A stretch of DNA of 64,000 bases from an uncultured Phycisphaerales bacterium (GTDB taxonomy: Bacteria; Planctomycetota; Phycisphaerae; Phycisphaerales; UBA1924), in NCBI GenBank assembly GCA_937871915.1, contig CALMPG010000103.1, forward strand, positions 28,446-92,445. Reading direction: 5' to 3'. Of the stretch, positions 21,076 through 29,227 are shown one piece after another. Both the position numbers and the translations under genes were made by a program. The notes beneath the pieces are model-generated. The model was not told where the DNA came from. It did no database searches and saw only the letters and a program-made list of their open reading frames with translations. The number at the start of each line of letters is the position of its first letter. The first letter of the stretch is position 1.

Positions 21076-21114
21076 GCGGCGACGGGGGGCGCTCGCCGTC
21101 GCTAGCATTCGCGG

Positions 21115-22677
21115 ATGTCCACAGGTTCCGACAAACTCGCCGCGCAGATTCTCATTGTCGATGACGAGACGGAGCACGCGGAGGTCATGGCCGAGGCCCT
21201 GAAGCGGGCCGCGGGGGGCGGGCACGTCTGCACCATCGTGCATTCGGTTCCCGGGGCACTCGACGAGCTCCGCCACGGCCAGTTCGACGTGGTCGTGACC
21301 GACCTGCGGATGCCCAACTCGGCGGGCAAGGACGGCGTTGCGCCCGACGGGGCGGACGCGGGGCTCGTGGTCCTCGAGCACGCCCGCAAGGCCCAGCCGC
21401 AGGCCGAGACGATCATGGTGACCGCCCACGGGGACGTCGCCACGGCCCGGGCCGCGTTCAAGTACGGGGCCTACGACTTCATCGAGAAGCCGCTCGACCT
21501 GCCGGTGTTCCGCGAACTGGTGAACCGCGCGGCGGAGACGGTGCTGCTCCGGCACGAGGCCACGGCGGGGATCGACCCCGCGGGCCGCAACGGCGCGGCC
21601 GGGCTGGCCGAACTCGTCCAGCACGACGGCTTCGAGGGCATCGTCGCGGGCTCGGAGCCGATGAAGCGGATCCTGGCGACTGTGCGGGCGGTGGCCCCGT
21701 CGAACATTCCGGTGCTCATCACCGGCGAGAGCGGCACGGGCAAGGAACTCATTGCGCAGGCGATCCACCGCAACTCGCCCCGCACCAAGAATCGGTTCGT
21801 GGCCTTCAACTGCGCCGGCCAGAGCGAGACGCTGCTCGAGGACGCCCTGTTCGGGCACGTCCGCGGGGCGTTCACTGGGGCGGACAAGGAACGCGAGGGC
21901 GTGTTCGAGTACGCCAGCGGCGGAACCGTGCCCGCGAGCGGCTCGCCGGTGTGGACCAAGGGCGGCACGCTGTTCCTCGATGAGATCGGCGACATGCCCC
22001 TCACCATGCAGGCCAAGTTGCTCCGCACGCTGGAGAACGCCGAGGTCGTGCGGCTGGGCTCGAACGACTCGCGCAAGGTCGATGTCCGCTTTGTGAGCGC
22101 GACGAACAAGGACCTGCAGAAGGCCGTCGAGGCCGGGTCGTTCCGGCAGGACCTGTACTACCGCATCAAGGGCGCGCACATCCATCTGCCCGCCCTCCGC
22201 GAGCGGCGCGAGGATATCCCCCGCATCGCCCGCCACGCCATCGCCCGCTTCGCCTCGCAGTCTCTCGGCCCGACGGCCACCCCCCCGGATATCAGCGATG
22301 CCGCGATGATGCGCCTCACGGCGTACTCCTGGCCCGGCAACGTCCGGCAGTTGCTCAACGTCATCCAGAACATGGTGGTGATGTCCATCGGCGAGGGGAC
22401 CCAGACGGGCGCCGGGCCGGCCACGCTCGACGTCCGCCACATCCCCGACGACGTCCGCACGGCCGACGGCCCCGAGGCCGACGCCCCGGACACCAGCGAC
22501 GCCTCCGGGGCCGCGGGGACGGTCTCGCTGGCGGGGACGAGCCTGGAACTCATCGAGAAGCGGGCTATCCGCGAGACCCTCCGGCTGACGGCGGGCAACC
22601 GCGAGCAGGCCGCGAAACTCCTCGGCATCGGCGAGCGGACGCTCTACCGCAAGCTCAAGGAATACGGGCTTCGGTAA
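21115..22677 (+). CDS. Sigma-54-dependent response regulator (NtrC family)
   Basis: This 520-residue activator would be phosphorylated by a sensor kinase and open sigma-54 promoters. The receiver domain (about 10-140) has the DDE acid pair and phospho-accepting Asp near residue 63 in VVTDLRMP, with Lys in FIEKPLDLP. The AAA+ domain shows Walker A GESGTGKE (about 204-211), the sigma-54 contact loop GAFTGA (about 252-257) and FLDEIGDMP. The C-terminal Fis-type HTH (about 485-518) has GNREQAAKLLGIGERTLYRK. An insertion of about 15 residues (around 273-287) lies between GAFTGA and the Walker B segment. No histidine kinase is adjacent. It sits between two dockerin-tailed secreted proteins, 39 bases after the first. 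Confidence 0.93.
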   Translation: MSTGSDKLAAQILIVDDETEHAEVMAEALKRAAGGGHVCTIVHSVPGALDELRHGQFDVVVTDLRMPNSAGKDGVAPDGADAGLVVLEHARKAQPQAETIMVTAHGDVATARAAFKYGAYDFIEKPLDLPVFRELVNRAAETVLLRHEATAGIDPAGRNGAAGLAELVQHDGFEGIVAGSEPMKRILATVRAVAPSNIPVLITGESGTGKELIAQAIHRNSPRTKNRFVAFNCAGQSETLLEDALFGHVRGAFTGADKEREGVFEYASGGTVPASGSPVWTKGGTLFLDEIGDMPLTMQAKLLRTLENAEVVRLGSNDSRKVDVRFVSATNKDLQKAVEAGSFRQDLYYRIKGAHIHLPALRERREDIPRIARHAIARFASQSLGPTATPPDISDAAMMRLTAYSWPGNVRQLLNVIQNMVVMSIGEGTQTGAGPATLDVRHIPDDVRTADGPEADAPDTSDASGAAGTVSLAGTSLELIEKRAIRETLRLTAGNREQAAKLLGIGERTLYRKLKEYGLR

Positions 22678-22763
22678 GGCCCGGCCGGGGCGGAACGCAC
22701 CGCCCGTGTGAAAGTGGGCAACTCTCGGATTTCCGGTGAACCTGGTCGCTGGTATTCGTGTGG

Positions 22764-22792
22764 CGTAAGTGTTGTCCTGATGTACACTTACG
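22764..22792. promoter_or_regulatory. Perfect 9-bp inverted repeat upstream of the beta-helix gene
   Basis: CGTAAGTGT (22764-22772) is exactly mirrored by ACACTTACG (22784-22792) with an 11-base spacer. It lies 46 bases before the GTG start of the next gene and is AT-richer than its surroundings. It could be an operator for a dimeric regulator or a leader hairpin. Confidence 0.45.
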
Positions 22793-22825
22793 TCGCGGCG
22801 GCCCGATTCTCGCGTGGGCTCGTCC

Positions 22826-22831
22826 GGGAGG
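22826..22831 (+). promoter_or_regulatory. Shine-Dalgarno site supporting GTG 22839
   Basis: GGGAGG lies 7 bases before GTG 22839, a better spacing than for the ATG at 22845. Confidence 0.5.
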
Positions 22832-22838
22832 CGTTCTC

Positions 22839-24254
22839 GTGTCGATGTGTTCCCAACGGGCGTTTTGCTCCGCGCTGGTCGCGGCGGCGATGGTCTCGCC
22901 ATTGGCTCGCGCCGACACGATCATCCCCGGCGGGAACATCATCAACCAGACATGGACGACCGCCGGCAGTCCGTACATCGTGCAGGGCGACATCGCCGTC
23001 CCGGCCGGCGCGTTCCTGACCATCCAGCCGGGCGTGACGGTGCTGGTCGCCACCAGCGATGCGCTCGCCGCCGGCTTCGACAGCGCGAGAGTCGAGATCA
23101 ATGTCAAGGGAACGCTCACGGTCGCCGGGACGCCCGCATCGCCGGTCACGTTCCAGGCCCAGACGGGGATCGTGGCCGGGTCGTGGTGGGGGATCTACGC
23201 CGATCCGACCGCGACGAGCGTGAACATCTCCGGCGCGGTGATCCGGCACGCGATCAACGGCGTGAACTCCAACGCGCCCGGCGCGGTGTTGCAGGTGACG
23301 GCGACGACGATTGTGGCGTGCCAGTCGTCCGGCATCGCCGTCAACGCCGGATCCCCGACGCTCTCGCGCCTGACGATCTCCGGGTGCGCGGTCGGCGTGA
23401 GCGTGGGGGGCTCGGCGACCGCGACGATCCAGAACTCCACGATGTTCCTCAACAACACCGCGGGCGTCCAGGTGGACAGCGCGGCGGGAACCACGACCAT
23501 CGTCGGGTGCACGCTCGACATGAACGCGACCTACGGCGTGCGCACCACGGGCAACGGCGCCGTCGGCGTGCACAACACCATCGTCGTCCGCGGCGCGGGA
23601 TGGGGCGTGTATCGCGGCGGGGTGGGCACTGTCACCATCACATACTGCGACCTGTGGTCGAACGCCACGGCCAACGTCTTCAACGTCGTGGCCGGAACCG
23701 GCACGATCTCCGCCGATCCGCTGCTGGCCGCGCTGGGCGACGCCCACATCCTGCCCGGCTCGCCGTGCATCGACGCGGGGACCGGGGCGTTCTGCGTGGC
23801 CCCCGACCTGTTCGGCACGAGCCGGCCCGTCGATGGAGACGGCGTCGGCGTGGCCCAGTGCGACATCGGGGCCCACGAGTTCGGCGGGTGCGCCTCCACG
23901 GCCATCACCTCCGCCTCCGGGGGCCTGAGCGTCGGCGCGGGCCACCCGTTCTCGCTGAGCGTCACCGCCACCGGCACCGGGCTGACCTACCAGTGGCGGC
24001 TCAACACGAACAACCTTGTCAACGCCCGCGGGCTCACGGGGGCGACGGGGCCCACGCTGCAGATCGACGCGGCGGGGAGCTACGACACCGGGACGTACGA
24101 CTGCGTCGTCTCCGGGTCCTGCGGCTCCCAGACCAGCGCGCCCGCCGTGGTCACCGTCGAGCCCGTGTGCGCGGCGGACTTCGACGGGAGCGGCACGCTC
24201 GCCGTCGCGGACATCTTCACGTTTCTCAACGCGTGGTTCGCGGGGTGTCCATAG
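22839..24254 (+). CDS. Secreted beta-helix protein with Ig-like and dockerin-like C-terminus
   Basis: This 471-residue exported protein begins with a signal peptide ending near LARAD. The next 330 residues are a right-handed parallel beta-helix with many short Val/Thr/Asn/Gly-rich rungs, of the type found in pectate-lyase-like and right-handed helix families. A conserved SPCIDAG near residue 308, usual in planctomycete parallel-helix proteins, ends this part. An Ig-like segment follows (YQWRLNTNN, DTGTYDCVVSGSCG). The end is a single dockerin-like module with an EF-hand-like loop and LNAWFAGCP. It may bind or modify surface polysaccharide, but no catalytic residues can be named. The preceding gene is a sigma-54 activator, which might control it. 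Confidence 0.8.
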   Translation: MSMCSQRAFCSALVAAAMVSPLARADTIIPGGNIINQTWTTAGSPYIVQGDIAVPAGAFLTIQPGVTVLVATSDALAAGFDSARVEINVKGTLTVAGTPASPVTFQAQTGIVAGSWWGIYADPTATSVNISGAVIRHAINGVNSNAPGAVLQVTATTIVACQSSGIAVNAGSPTLSRLTISGCAVGVSVGGSATATIQNSTMFLNNTAGVQVDSAAGTTTIVGCTLDMNATYGVRTTGNGAVGVHNTIVVRGAGWGVYRGGVGTVTITYCDLWSNATANVFNVVAGTGTISADPLLAALGDAHILPGSPCIDAGTGAFCVAPDLFGTSRPVDGDGVGVAQCDIGAHEFGGCASTAITSASGGLSVGAGHPFSLSVTATGTGLTYQWRLNTNNLVNARGLTGATGPTLQIDAAGSYDTGTYDCVVSGSCGSQTSAPAVVTVEPVCAADFDGSGTLAVADIFTFLNAWFAGCP

Positions 24255-24256
24255 GC

Positions 24257-24439
24257 TCAGGACTTGGTTCGCAGGGGGATCAGCCACGCCAGCGCGATGG
24301 TCGTGCAGACCGCCCCCGCGACCGGCCAGAACCACTGGTTGGTGAGCGGGATGATGAACATCGCCACGACGCCCGCCGCGGCGAGCAGGATCAGGATCGA
24401 CACGATGACCGAGGGGGTCGTGGGGGGTGGGTCGTGCAT
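24257..24439 (-). CDS. Small two-TM protein downstream of E2
   Basis: This 60-residue hypothetical has two hydrophobic helices (about 10-30 and 34-54) and a short basic end. It starts 15 bases after the other small membrane protein on the same strand and meets the beta-helix gene tail to tail. GAAGGGGCC lies before the ATG. No family is recognised. Confidence 0.5.
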   Translation of the reverse strand: MHDPPPTTPSVIVSILILLAAAGVVAMFIIPLTNQWFWPVAGAVCTTIALAWLIPLRTKS

Positions 24440-24454
24440 CCGGAGAGGGCCCCT

Positions 24455-24658
24455 TCAGGCTTTGCGACACAGGCCCGAAGCCGCGAAGAGCAGCATCACG
24501 AGCACCCCGAGAATGATGCCACCTGCAAGCGGCTGGTGTGAACCCAAGAGTGGCGAGTGATCCCAGTCCCGAGAAGCGAGTGCTATCCCGAAGCCTATTC
24601 CCGCCAGCGGGCCCACCAGCAAGCCGAGTAGTATGGCCGTCCTCCGGTGCGTGGTCAT
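24455..24658 (-). CDS. Small two-TM protein downstream of E2
   Basis: This 67-residue hypothetical has two hydrophobic segments (about 8-28 and 44-62) with a short charged loop. It starts 3 bases after the stop of the E2 gene on the same strand, so it is probably on the pdh transcript. No family is recognised; it may be a small envelope protein. Confidence 0.5.
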   Translation of the reverse strand: MTTHRRTAILLGLLVGPLAGIGFGIALASRDWDHSPLLGSHQPLAGGIILGVLVMLLFAASGLCRKA

Positions 24659-24661
24659 AGT

Positions 24662-26083
24662 TCACACCAGCAGCGTCGCCGGCTTCTCGAGCAGTTCCCT
24701 CACCGTCGCCAGATACTGCGCGGCCATGGCCCCATCGACGATCCGGTGATCGCTGGACATGGTCATCTGCATGACATGGCCGACGCCGATGGTCTTGGCC
24801 CCGGTCTTCGGGTCGGTCTTGACGACGGGCTGCTCGACGGCCGCGCCGACGGCGAGGATGGCCACGTTGGGCGGATTGATGATCGCCGTGAAGTGCTCGA
24901 CGCCGAACATGCCGAGGTTGGAGATGGTGAATGTGGAGTCGGACATTTCCTCGATGGAGAGGCCCTTGGCGCGGGCCTTCTCGCCCAGGCGCTTGGTGTC
25001 GGCGGAGATCTGCCGCAAGCCGAGGCGGTCGGCCTGGCGCAGGGTGGCGACCACGAGCCCGCCGCCCTCGCCCTTGTCGTTGAGGGGCAGGGCGATGGCG
25101 ACGCCGATGTTGATGTCCGGGAGCAGGTCGATCGACGGATTACCGTTCGAGCCCGCGTCGTTCCAGCGCGAGTTCACGTGCGGGTGCTGGTGCATCGCGA
25201 TGGCGCACGCCCGCACGAGGAAGTCGTTGACGCTGAGTTTCACCCCTTGCGAGGCGAGTTGCTCGTTGAGTTGGGCTCGCAGGGCCAGCAGCGCATCCAT
25301 CCGCGCGGCGACCGTGACCTGGTAGTGGGGGATTGTCGCCTTCGACTGCACCAGCCGCTTGGCGATCGTGGCACGCATGTTCGAGAGCGCGATCGTCCGC
25401 GACTGGAGCGGCGAGCCGCTCGGCGGAAGGGCCACGCCGGGCACGCCGCCCGCGGAGAGGTTGGAGATCTTCGCGGGTTCCTGGGTACCCCGACGCTCCG
25501 CGGCGGGGGCTTGGTGGGGCGAGTCCGTGCCACCGCCACGGAGTGGCGGGGTACCCGAACCAATTGCCGCCTCCACGTCCTTTCGCACGATGCGTCCGCT
25601 CGGGCCGCTCCCGTGCACGCCGTGCAGGTCCACGCCGGACTCTCCGGCGATCTTCCGGGCCAGCGGCGAGGCGAACACCCGCTCGCCATTGGCCGCGGGT
25701 GGGTGGGCGGGGGCCGACTTGGCGGGGGCCGCGCTGGCGGTCGAAGACGAGCCGGACGAGGCGGCCGCCGCCGGCTTGGCCGGGGCGGGCTTGGACGACT
25801 CGGTTTTCTCGGCCGCGGCTGGGGCCTTTGTCCCGACCGACTCACCGGCTTCGGCGAGGGTCATGATGATCGTGCCGACCTTGACCGTCGCCCCCTCGGC
25901 CACGGCCAGGTCGGAGACGGTGCCGTCGTCGAAGGTCTGGAGTTCCATGGTCGCCTTGTCGGTCTCGATGTCGGCGATGACGTCGCCGCTCTTGACTCTC
26001 TGCCCGGGCTTGACGGCCCAGCGCACGACGGTGCCCTGCTCCATGGTGTCGGAGAGGCGGGGCATCTTGACTTCGATCGCCAT
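24662..26083 (-). CDS. pdhC: Dihydrolipoamide acetyltransferase (PDH E2)
   Basis: This 473-residue E2 core of pyruvate dehydrogenase transfers acetyl groups from E1 to CoA. An N-terminal lipoyl domain carries Lys43 in ETDKATME. An Ala/Pro-rich linker leads to the E1/E3-binding domain (about 137-174), then a further linker. The catalytic domain ends with the DHRIVDG motif at 445-451. One lipoyl domain is present. The ATG at 26083 has AGGAG 8 bases upstream. It follows a sulfotransferase gene by 14 bases and pdhB beyond that, on the same strand. No E3 gene (lpd) is in the window. The alternative of a 2-oxoglutarate E2 is less likely because pdhA/pdhB are beside it. Confidence 0.95.
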   Translation of the reverse strand: MAIEVKMPRLSDTMEQGTVVRWAVKPGQRVKSGDVIADIETDKATMELQTFDDGTVSDLAVAEGATVKVGTIIMTLAEAGESVGTKAPAAAEKTESSKPAPAKPAAAASSGSSSTASAAPAKSAPAHPPAANGERVFASPLARKIAGESGVDLHGVHGSGPSGRIVRKDVEAAIGSGTPPLRGGGTDSPHQAPAAERRGTQEPAKISNLSAGGVPGVALPPSGSPLQSRTIALSNMRATIAKRLVQSKATIPHYQVTVAARMDALLALRAQLNEQLASQGVKLSVNDFLVRACAIAMHQHPHVNSRWNDAGSNGNPSIDLLPDINIGVAIALPLNDKGEGGGLVVATLRQADRLGLRQISADTKRLGEKARAKGLSIEEMSDSTFTISNLGMFGVEHFTAIINPPNVAILAVGAAVEQPVVKTDPKTGAKTIGVGHVMQMTMSSDHRIVDGAMAAQYLATVRELLEKPATLLV

Positions 26084-26097
26084 CGAGAACTCCTGCA

Positions 26098-27024
26098 TCA
26101 CGACCGGGCGGGAATCCCGGCCGATTCGGTGGACATGGTAGGGGACGCCGCGCGGGTGGCCACTCCCCGCACGGGGGACCGGAACCGGTGGATCGACCGG
26201 CGCACCGATGACTCGGACCACGCCTCCCGGGCCCGTCGATACAGGTCCACGTCGGCGGCGAAGCGTGCGAGGACCAGGTCGCGCAGGCGATCGGTGTACA
26301 GGCCCGCGGCCCGCGGGCGGATGTCCGCCGCGTACAGATCCGTGCTGGACCGCTTCGAGAGCACCTCGGGCGGATCCGCGGCGGGATCCTCCGAGTAGGG
26401 CGTGAGGTTGACCGAGTCCGGCCCGACCGGCCCGTGTCCGAGCGATTCGCCGATGAGCCCGAGCGTGTCCGTGAGGCGCTCGATCGGCGCGATGAGGTAG
26501 TCGTTGCGGAGTCGGAGGAACGATGCCTGCGGCCGCCAGTGCGAGTCGAGCGCCTCATCGGGCGCCGCGGTGAGATGCTCGACGAACTCCGCGAACGAGA
26601 CGCCCGTGGTGCCGCCGGCCCGGGCCGCTTCGACTCGCGCGGCGAGTTCGTTCGCCGGAAGGAACAGGTCGCGTCGGTACACCGCCGCGAACTTCTCCGT
26701 GTACGCCGAGGCGATGCGATCGAGCGGGTGGCGGACCGCGGCGAACGCGAGCCCGCCGAGAGACCCTCGCGCCCGCTCGGCACGATCCTCGATGAGAGCC
26801 AGGGCCCACCGCTCGCGGCAGCGGCTGTGGATGTCCGGGGGACTCGGCCCGTCGAGAATCCCGGGCTCGGCGATCGAGAGGAACCACCGCTTGCCCGTGC
26901 TGCACCCGACCTTGGGGATCGCGCAGTACAGCAGGCCCGACGCGGGGTCGAGGAGGTGGGCGTCGGCGGGAAAGTGGTAGTTCTCCACCTTCTGCCGGGG
27001 CGTGATCTCCGCGTGATCCATCAT
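26098..27024 (-). CDS. Sulfotransferase family 2 protein inside the pdh operon
   Basis: This 308-residue protein resembles carbohydrate sulfotransferases of the chondroitin/HNK-1 type (family 2). The PAPS-binding elements are clear: PKVGCSTGKRW (about residues 38-48, 5'-phosphosulfate loop) and AVRHPLDRIASAYTEKF (about 96-112, 3'-phosphate site). Such enzymes transfer sulfate from PAPS to sugars. No signal or membrane anchor is seen, so it may be cytosolic or act at the inner face. It starts 6 bases after the pdhB stop and ends 14 bases before E2, so it shares their transcript. No clear Shine-Dalgarno site was found for ATG 27024 or 27021, which suggests coupled translation. The substrate is unknown. 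Confidence 0.85.
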   Translation of the reverse strand: MMDHAEITPRQKVENYHFPADAHLLDPASGLLYCAIPKVGCSTGKRWFLSIAEPGILDGPSPPDIHSRCRERWALALIEDRAERARGSLGGLAFAAVRHPLDRIASAYTEKFAAVYRRDLFLPANELAARVEAARAGGTTGVSFAEFVEHLTAAPDEALDSHWRPQASFLRLRNDYLIAPIERLTDTLGLIGESLGHGPVGPDSVNLTPYSEDPAADPPEVLSKRSSTDLYAADIRPRAAGLYTDRLRDLVLARFAADVDLYRRAREAWSESSVRRSIHRFRSPVRGVATRAASPTMSTESAGIPARS

Positions 27025-27029
27025 GGGCG

Positions 27030-28076
27030 CTAGCGGGAAGGCAGAGCGGAACGCACGGCCGCGATGATCTTCCCCTTGTGGGGCAGGTACTCGGCCTCGA
27101 GGTTCTTGGCGTAGGGCGTGGGCACATCGTCGGTGTTCACGCGGACGGGCTGGTGGTCGAGGTAGTCGAAGCCCCGCTCGCAGACCTGCGTGATCACCTC
27201 GCTGGCGACGCTGGCGAAGGGCCAGCACTGGTCCACCACAACGATCCGGTTGGTCCGCTTGATGGACTCGAGGACCGAGTCGATGTCGAGCGGGCGGACG
27301 GTGCGCATGTCCAGCACGTCGCAGGCGATCCCCTCTTTGGCGAGTTCGTCGGCCGTTTCAATACAGAAGTTCACCGGGCGGCCGAAGGAGACGAGCGTGA
27401 TGTCCGAGTCGCGCTCGCCCGACCACGTGCCGCGCCGCAGCGCGGCCTGGCCGAAGGGAATCGCGTAGTCGCCCTCGGGCACCGCGCCCTTGTCCGAGAG
27501 CATGCGCTCGGACTCGAGGTGGAAGACGGGGTCCTCATCGCGGATGGCGGTGGTGAGCAGGCCCTTGGCGTCGGCCGGGCAGGAGGGGATCGCGATCTTC
27601 ACGCCGGGCACGGTGGCGAACATCGACTCGATCGTCCACGAGTGCGTGGAACCGAGCTGTCCGCCCGCGCCGTTGTTGCCGCGGAACGTCACCGGGCAGC
27701 CCCACTGGCCGCCGGACATGTAGAGCATCTTGGGGACGTTATTGAGGAGCTGGTCGGCGGCGACCAGCGAGAACGACCACGACATGAACTCGATGATGGG
27801 CCGCAGGCCGTACATCGCCGCGCCGACGGCGAGGCCGGAAAAGCCGTTCTCGCTGATGGGGGCGTCGATGATGCGGTGGGGGCCGAACTCGTCGAGCATG
27901 CCCTGCGAGACCTTGTACGCGCCGTTGTACTCGGCGACCTCCTCGCCCAGGAGGAACAAGCGGGGGTCGCGGCGCATCTCCTGGCTCATCGCCTCGCGAA
28001 GGGCCTCGCGAAAGGCGATCTCGCGCGTGCCTTCGGGGATCACATGGCTGGTGGTGGGGTCGAGGGTGAGGGGCAT
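27030..28076 (-). CDS. pdhB: Pyruvate dehydrogenase E1 component, beta subunit
   Basis: This 348-residue protein pairs with PdhA to form the thiamine-diphosphate E1 that decarboxylates pyruvate. Family stretches include the N-terminal REALREAMSQEM with EEVAEYNGAYK, then APISENGFSGLAVGAAMYG, FMSWSFSLVAADQLLNNVPK and the terminal VPTPYAKNLE. Length fits bacterial PdhB. The promoter should lie in the 147-base gap to the divergent zinc-ribbon gene. It is separated from pdhA by that opposite-strand gene. Confidence 0.95.
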   Translation of the reverse strand: MPLTLDPTTSHVIPEGTREIAFREALREAMSQEMRRDPRLFLLGEEVAEYNGAYKVSQGMLDEFGPHRIIDAPISENGFSGLAVGAAMYGLRPIIEFMSWSFSLVAADQLLNNVPKMLYMSGGQWGCPVTFRGNNGAGGQLGSTHSWTIESMFATVPGVKIAIPSCPADAKGLLTTAIRDEDPVFHLESERMLSDKGAVPEGDYAIPFGQAALRRGTWSGERDSDITLVSFGRPVNFCIETADELAKEGIACDVLDMRTVRPLDIDSVLESIKRTNRIVVVDQCWPFASVASEVITQVCERGFDYLDHQPVRVNTDDVPTPYAKNLEAEYLPHKGKIIAAVRSALPSR

Positions 28077-28223
28077 GTTTGGGGTTGGTCAGGTGTGGGG
28101 GTGTGAAACGGGAACTGTAGGGGGTTCGACCCGATCGGGATGGGAAAGCCAAGGCGCGGTATGCTCCGAGGCGGGGGAGGTGGGACCCGGCGGGGGCATG
28201 TCGGTTGTCCGGAGGGTTGGCAC

Positions 28224-29042
28224 ATGGCGGCCGAGTCGGCGTCGAAGACCTGCGTGGTGTGCGGCCAGGACGTCGCGGGAAAGCCGCGCGTCAAGGATGC
28301 CGCCGGTCGCTACATGTGCGCCGGCGCGTGCCACGAGAAGGCGGCCGCGGCGGCGAAGCAGCGGGCCGGCGGCGGCACGCCCGCCCCGCCCCCGAAGGCG
28401 CCCCCGGTCGCCAGGCCGATGGGTGACGGCAATGTGCTGGGCGGGCTGATCGCCGCGTCGCCGATGCTCAACTCGGCGATGTGCACGGAGTGCGGCAACC
28501 CGATGCCGGGCGGGGCGGTGCTGTGCACGCGCTGCGGGTTCAACACGCAGACGGGCAAGTCGCTGCGGACGGCGGTGATCCGCGACAAGCAGGCGAAGGA
28601 GCCGAAGGCCGCGTCGGGCAAGTACCACAACAAGTACGCCTCCGGAGAGGCGGGGCCCTCGTTCTGGAAACTCCTGCTCGTCGAGACGCTGATCCTCAGC
28701 GCCGTGGCGTGCCTGCCGCTGGTCGGGGCGGAGGGGTTCTTGGTGTCGTTGATCGTGCTCGCGGTCGCGAGCCTGATCGCGTGGATCGGCGGGACCGTCG
28801 CGGCGTTTAAGAACGGTCAGACGATCTGGGGCGTGTGCGGCGTGTGCATGATCGTGCCGCTGGTGAACTTCGTCGCCGGGCTCGGCTTCCTGGTGTTCAA
28901 CCTGCTCTTCAACGAGGACAAGTACAGCCGCTCGCTCTACCTGGCCACATTCATCGCCAGTTTCGTCTTCGGCGCGGCCATCGGCATCGCGATCGCCACG
29001 GGCCAGACCTTCGATCTGTTCGGACGAACCCTCGGGGGTTGA
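28224..29042 (+). CDS. Double zinc-ribbon four-TM membrane protein
   Basis: This 272-residue protein starts at ATG 28224 with GGAGGG upstream. The N-terminal part has a Cys cluster (CVVCGQD ... CAGAC, about 9-40). A second ribbon, CTECGNPMP ... CTRCGF, lies at about 91-112, of the CxxCG...CxxCG type common in planctomycete membrane proteins. Four transmembrane helices fill the C-terminal half (about 152-262). No catalytic motif is visible. It lies on the plus strand between pdhA and pdhB, divergent from pdhB and convergent with a small gene after pdhA. Function is unknown. Confidence 0.75.
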   Translation: MAAESASKTCVVCGQDVAGKPRVKDAAGRYMCAGACHEKAAAAAKQRAGGGTPAPPPKAPPVARPMGDGNVLGGLIAASPMLNSAMCTECGNPMPGGAVLCTRCGFNTQTGKSLRTAVIRDKQAKEPKAASGKYHNKYASGEAGPSFWKLLLVETLILSAVACLPLVGAEGFLVSLIVLAVASLIAWIGGTVAAFKNGQTIWGVCGVCMIVPLVNFVAGLGFLVFNLLFNEDKYSRSLYLATFIASFVFGAAIGIAIATGQTFDLFGRTLGG

Positions 29043-29045
29043 GCC

Positions 29046-29192
29046 CTACCGGCGCCGGTTGGCGAAGTAGCGCACGCCGAAGTACACGATCGCCAGCGCG
29101 AGGCCGAAGCCGAGCGGGATGGCGCAGCAGTAGAAGCCCACGAAGGTGGAGAATGTGCCCTGCTGGGCGAGGGTGTTGGTCGCGCCGATCAT
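29046..29192 (-). CDS. 48-residue single-TM protein downstream of pdhA
   Basis: This small reading frame starts with ATG 29192, 35 bases after the pdhA stop. It encodes one transmembrane helix (about residues 17-42) and an Arg-rich end (NRRR). Its stop is 3 bases from the stop of the convergent zinc-ribbon gene. The tidy fit between neighbours and the hydrophobic composition support it; there is no homology evidence. Confidence 0.4.
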   Translation of the reverse strand: MIGATNTLAQQGTFSTFVGFYCCAIPLGFGLALAIVYFGVRYFANRRR

Positions 29193-29227
29193 GCGTTGCT
29201 TGCTCGTGCCGCGTGCCCTGCCGGACG

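Noticed and set aside
19930..22902. 990-residue minus-strand open frame
   Set aside because: It is antisense to the dockerin-tailed protein and the sigma-54 activator, both well supported.
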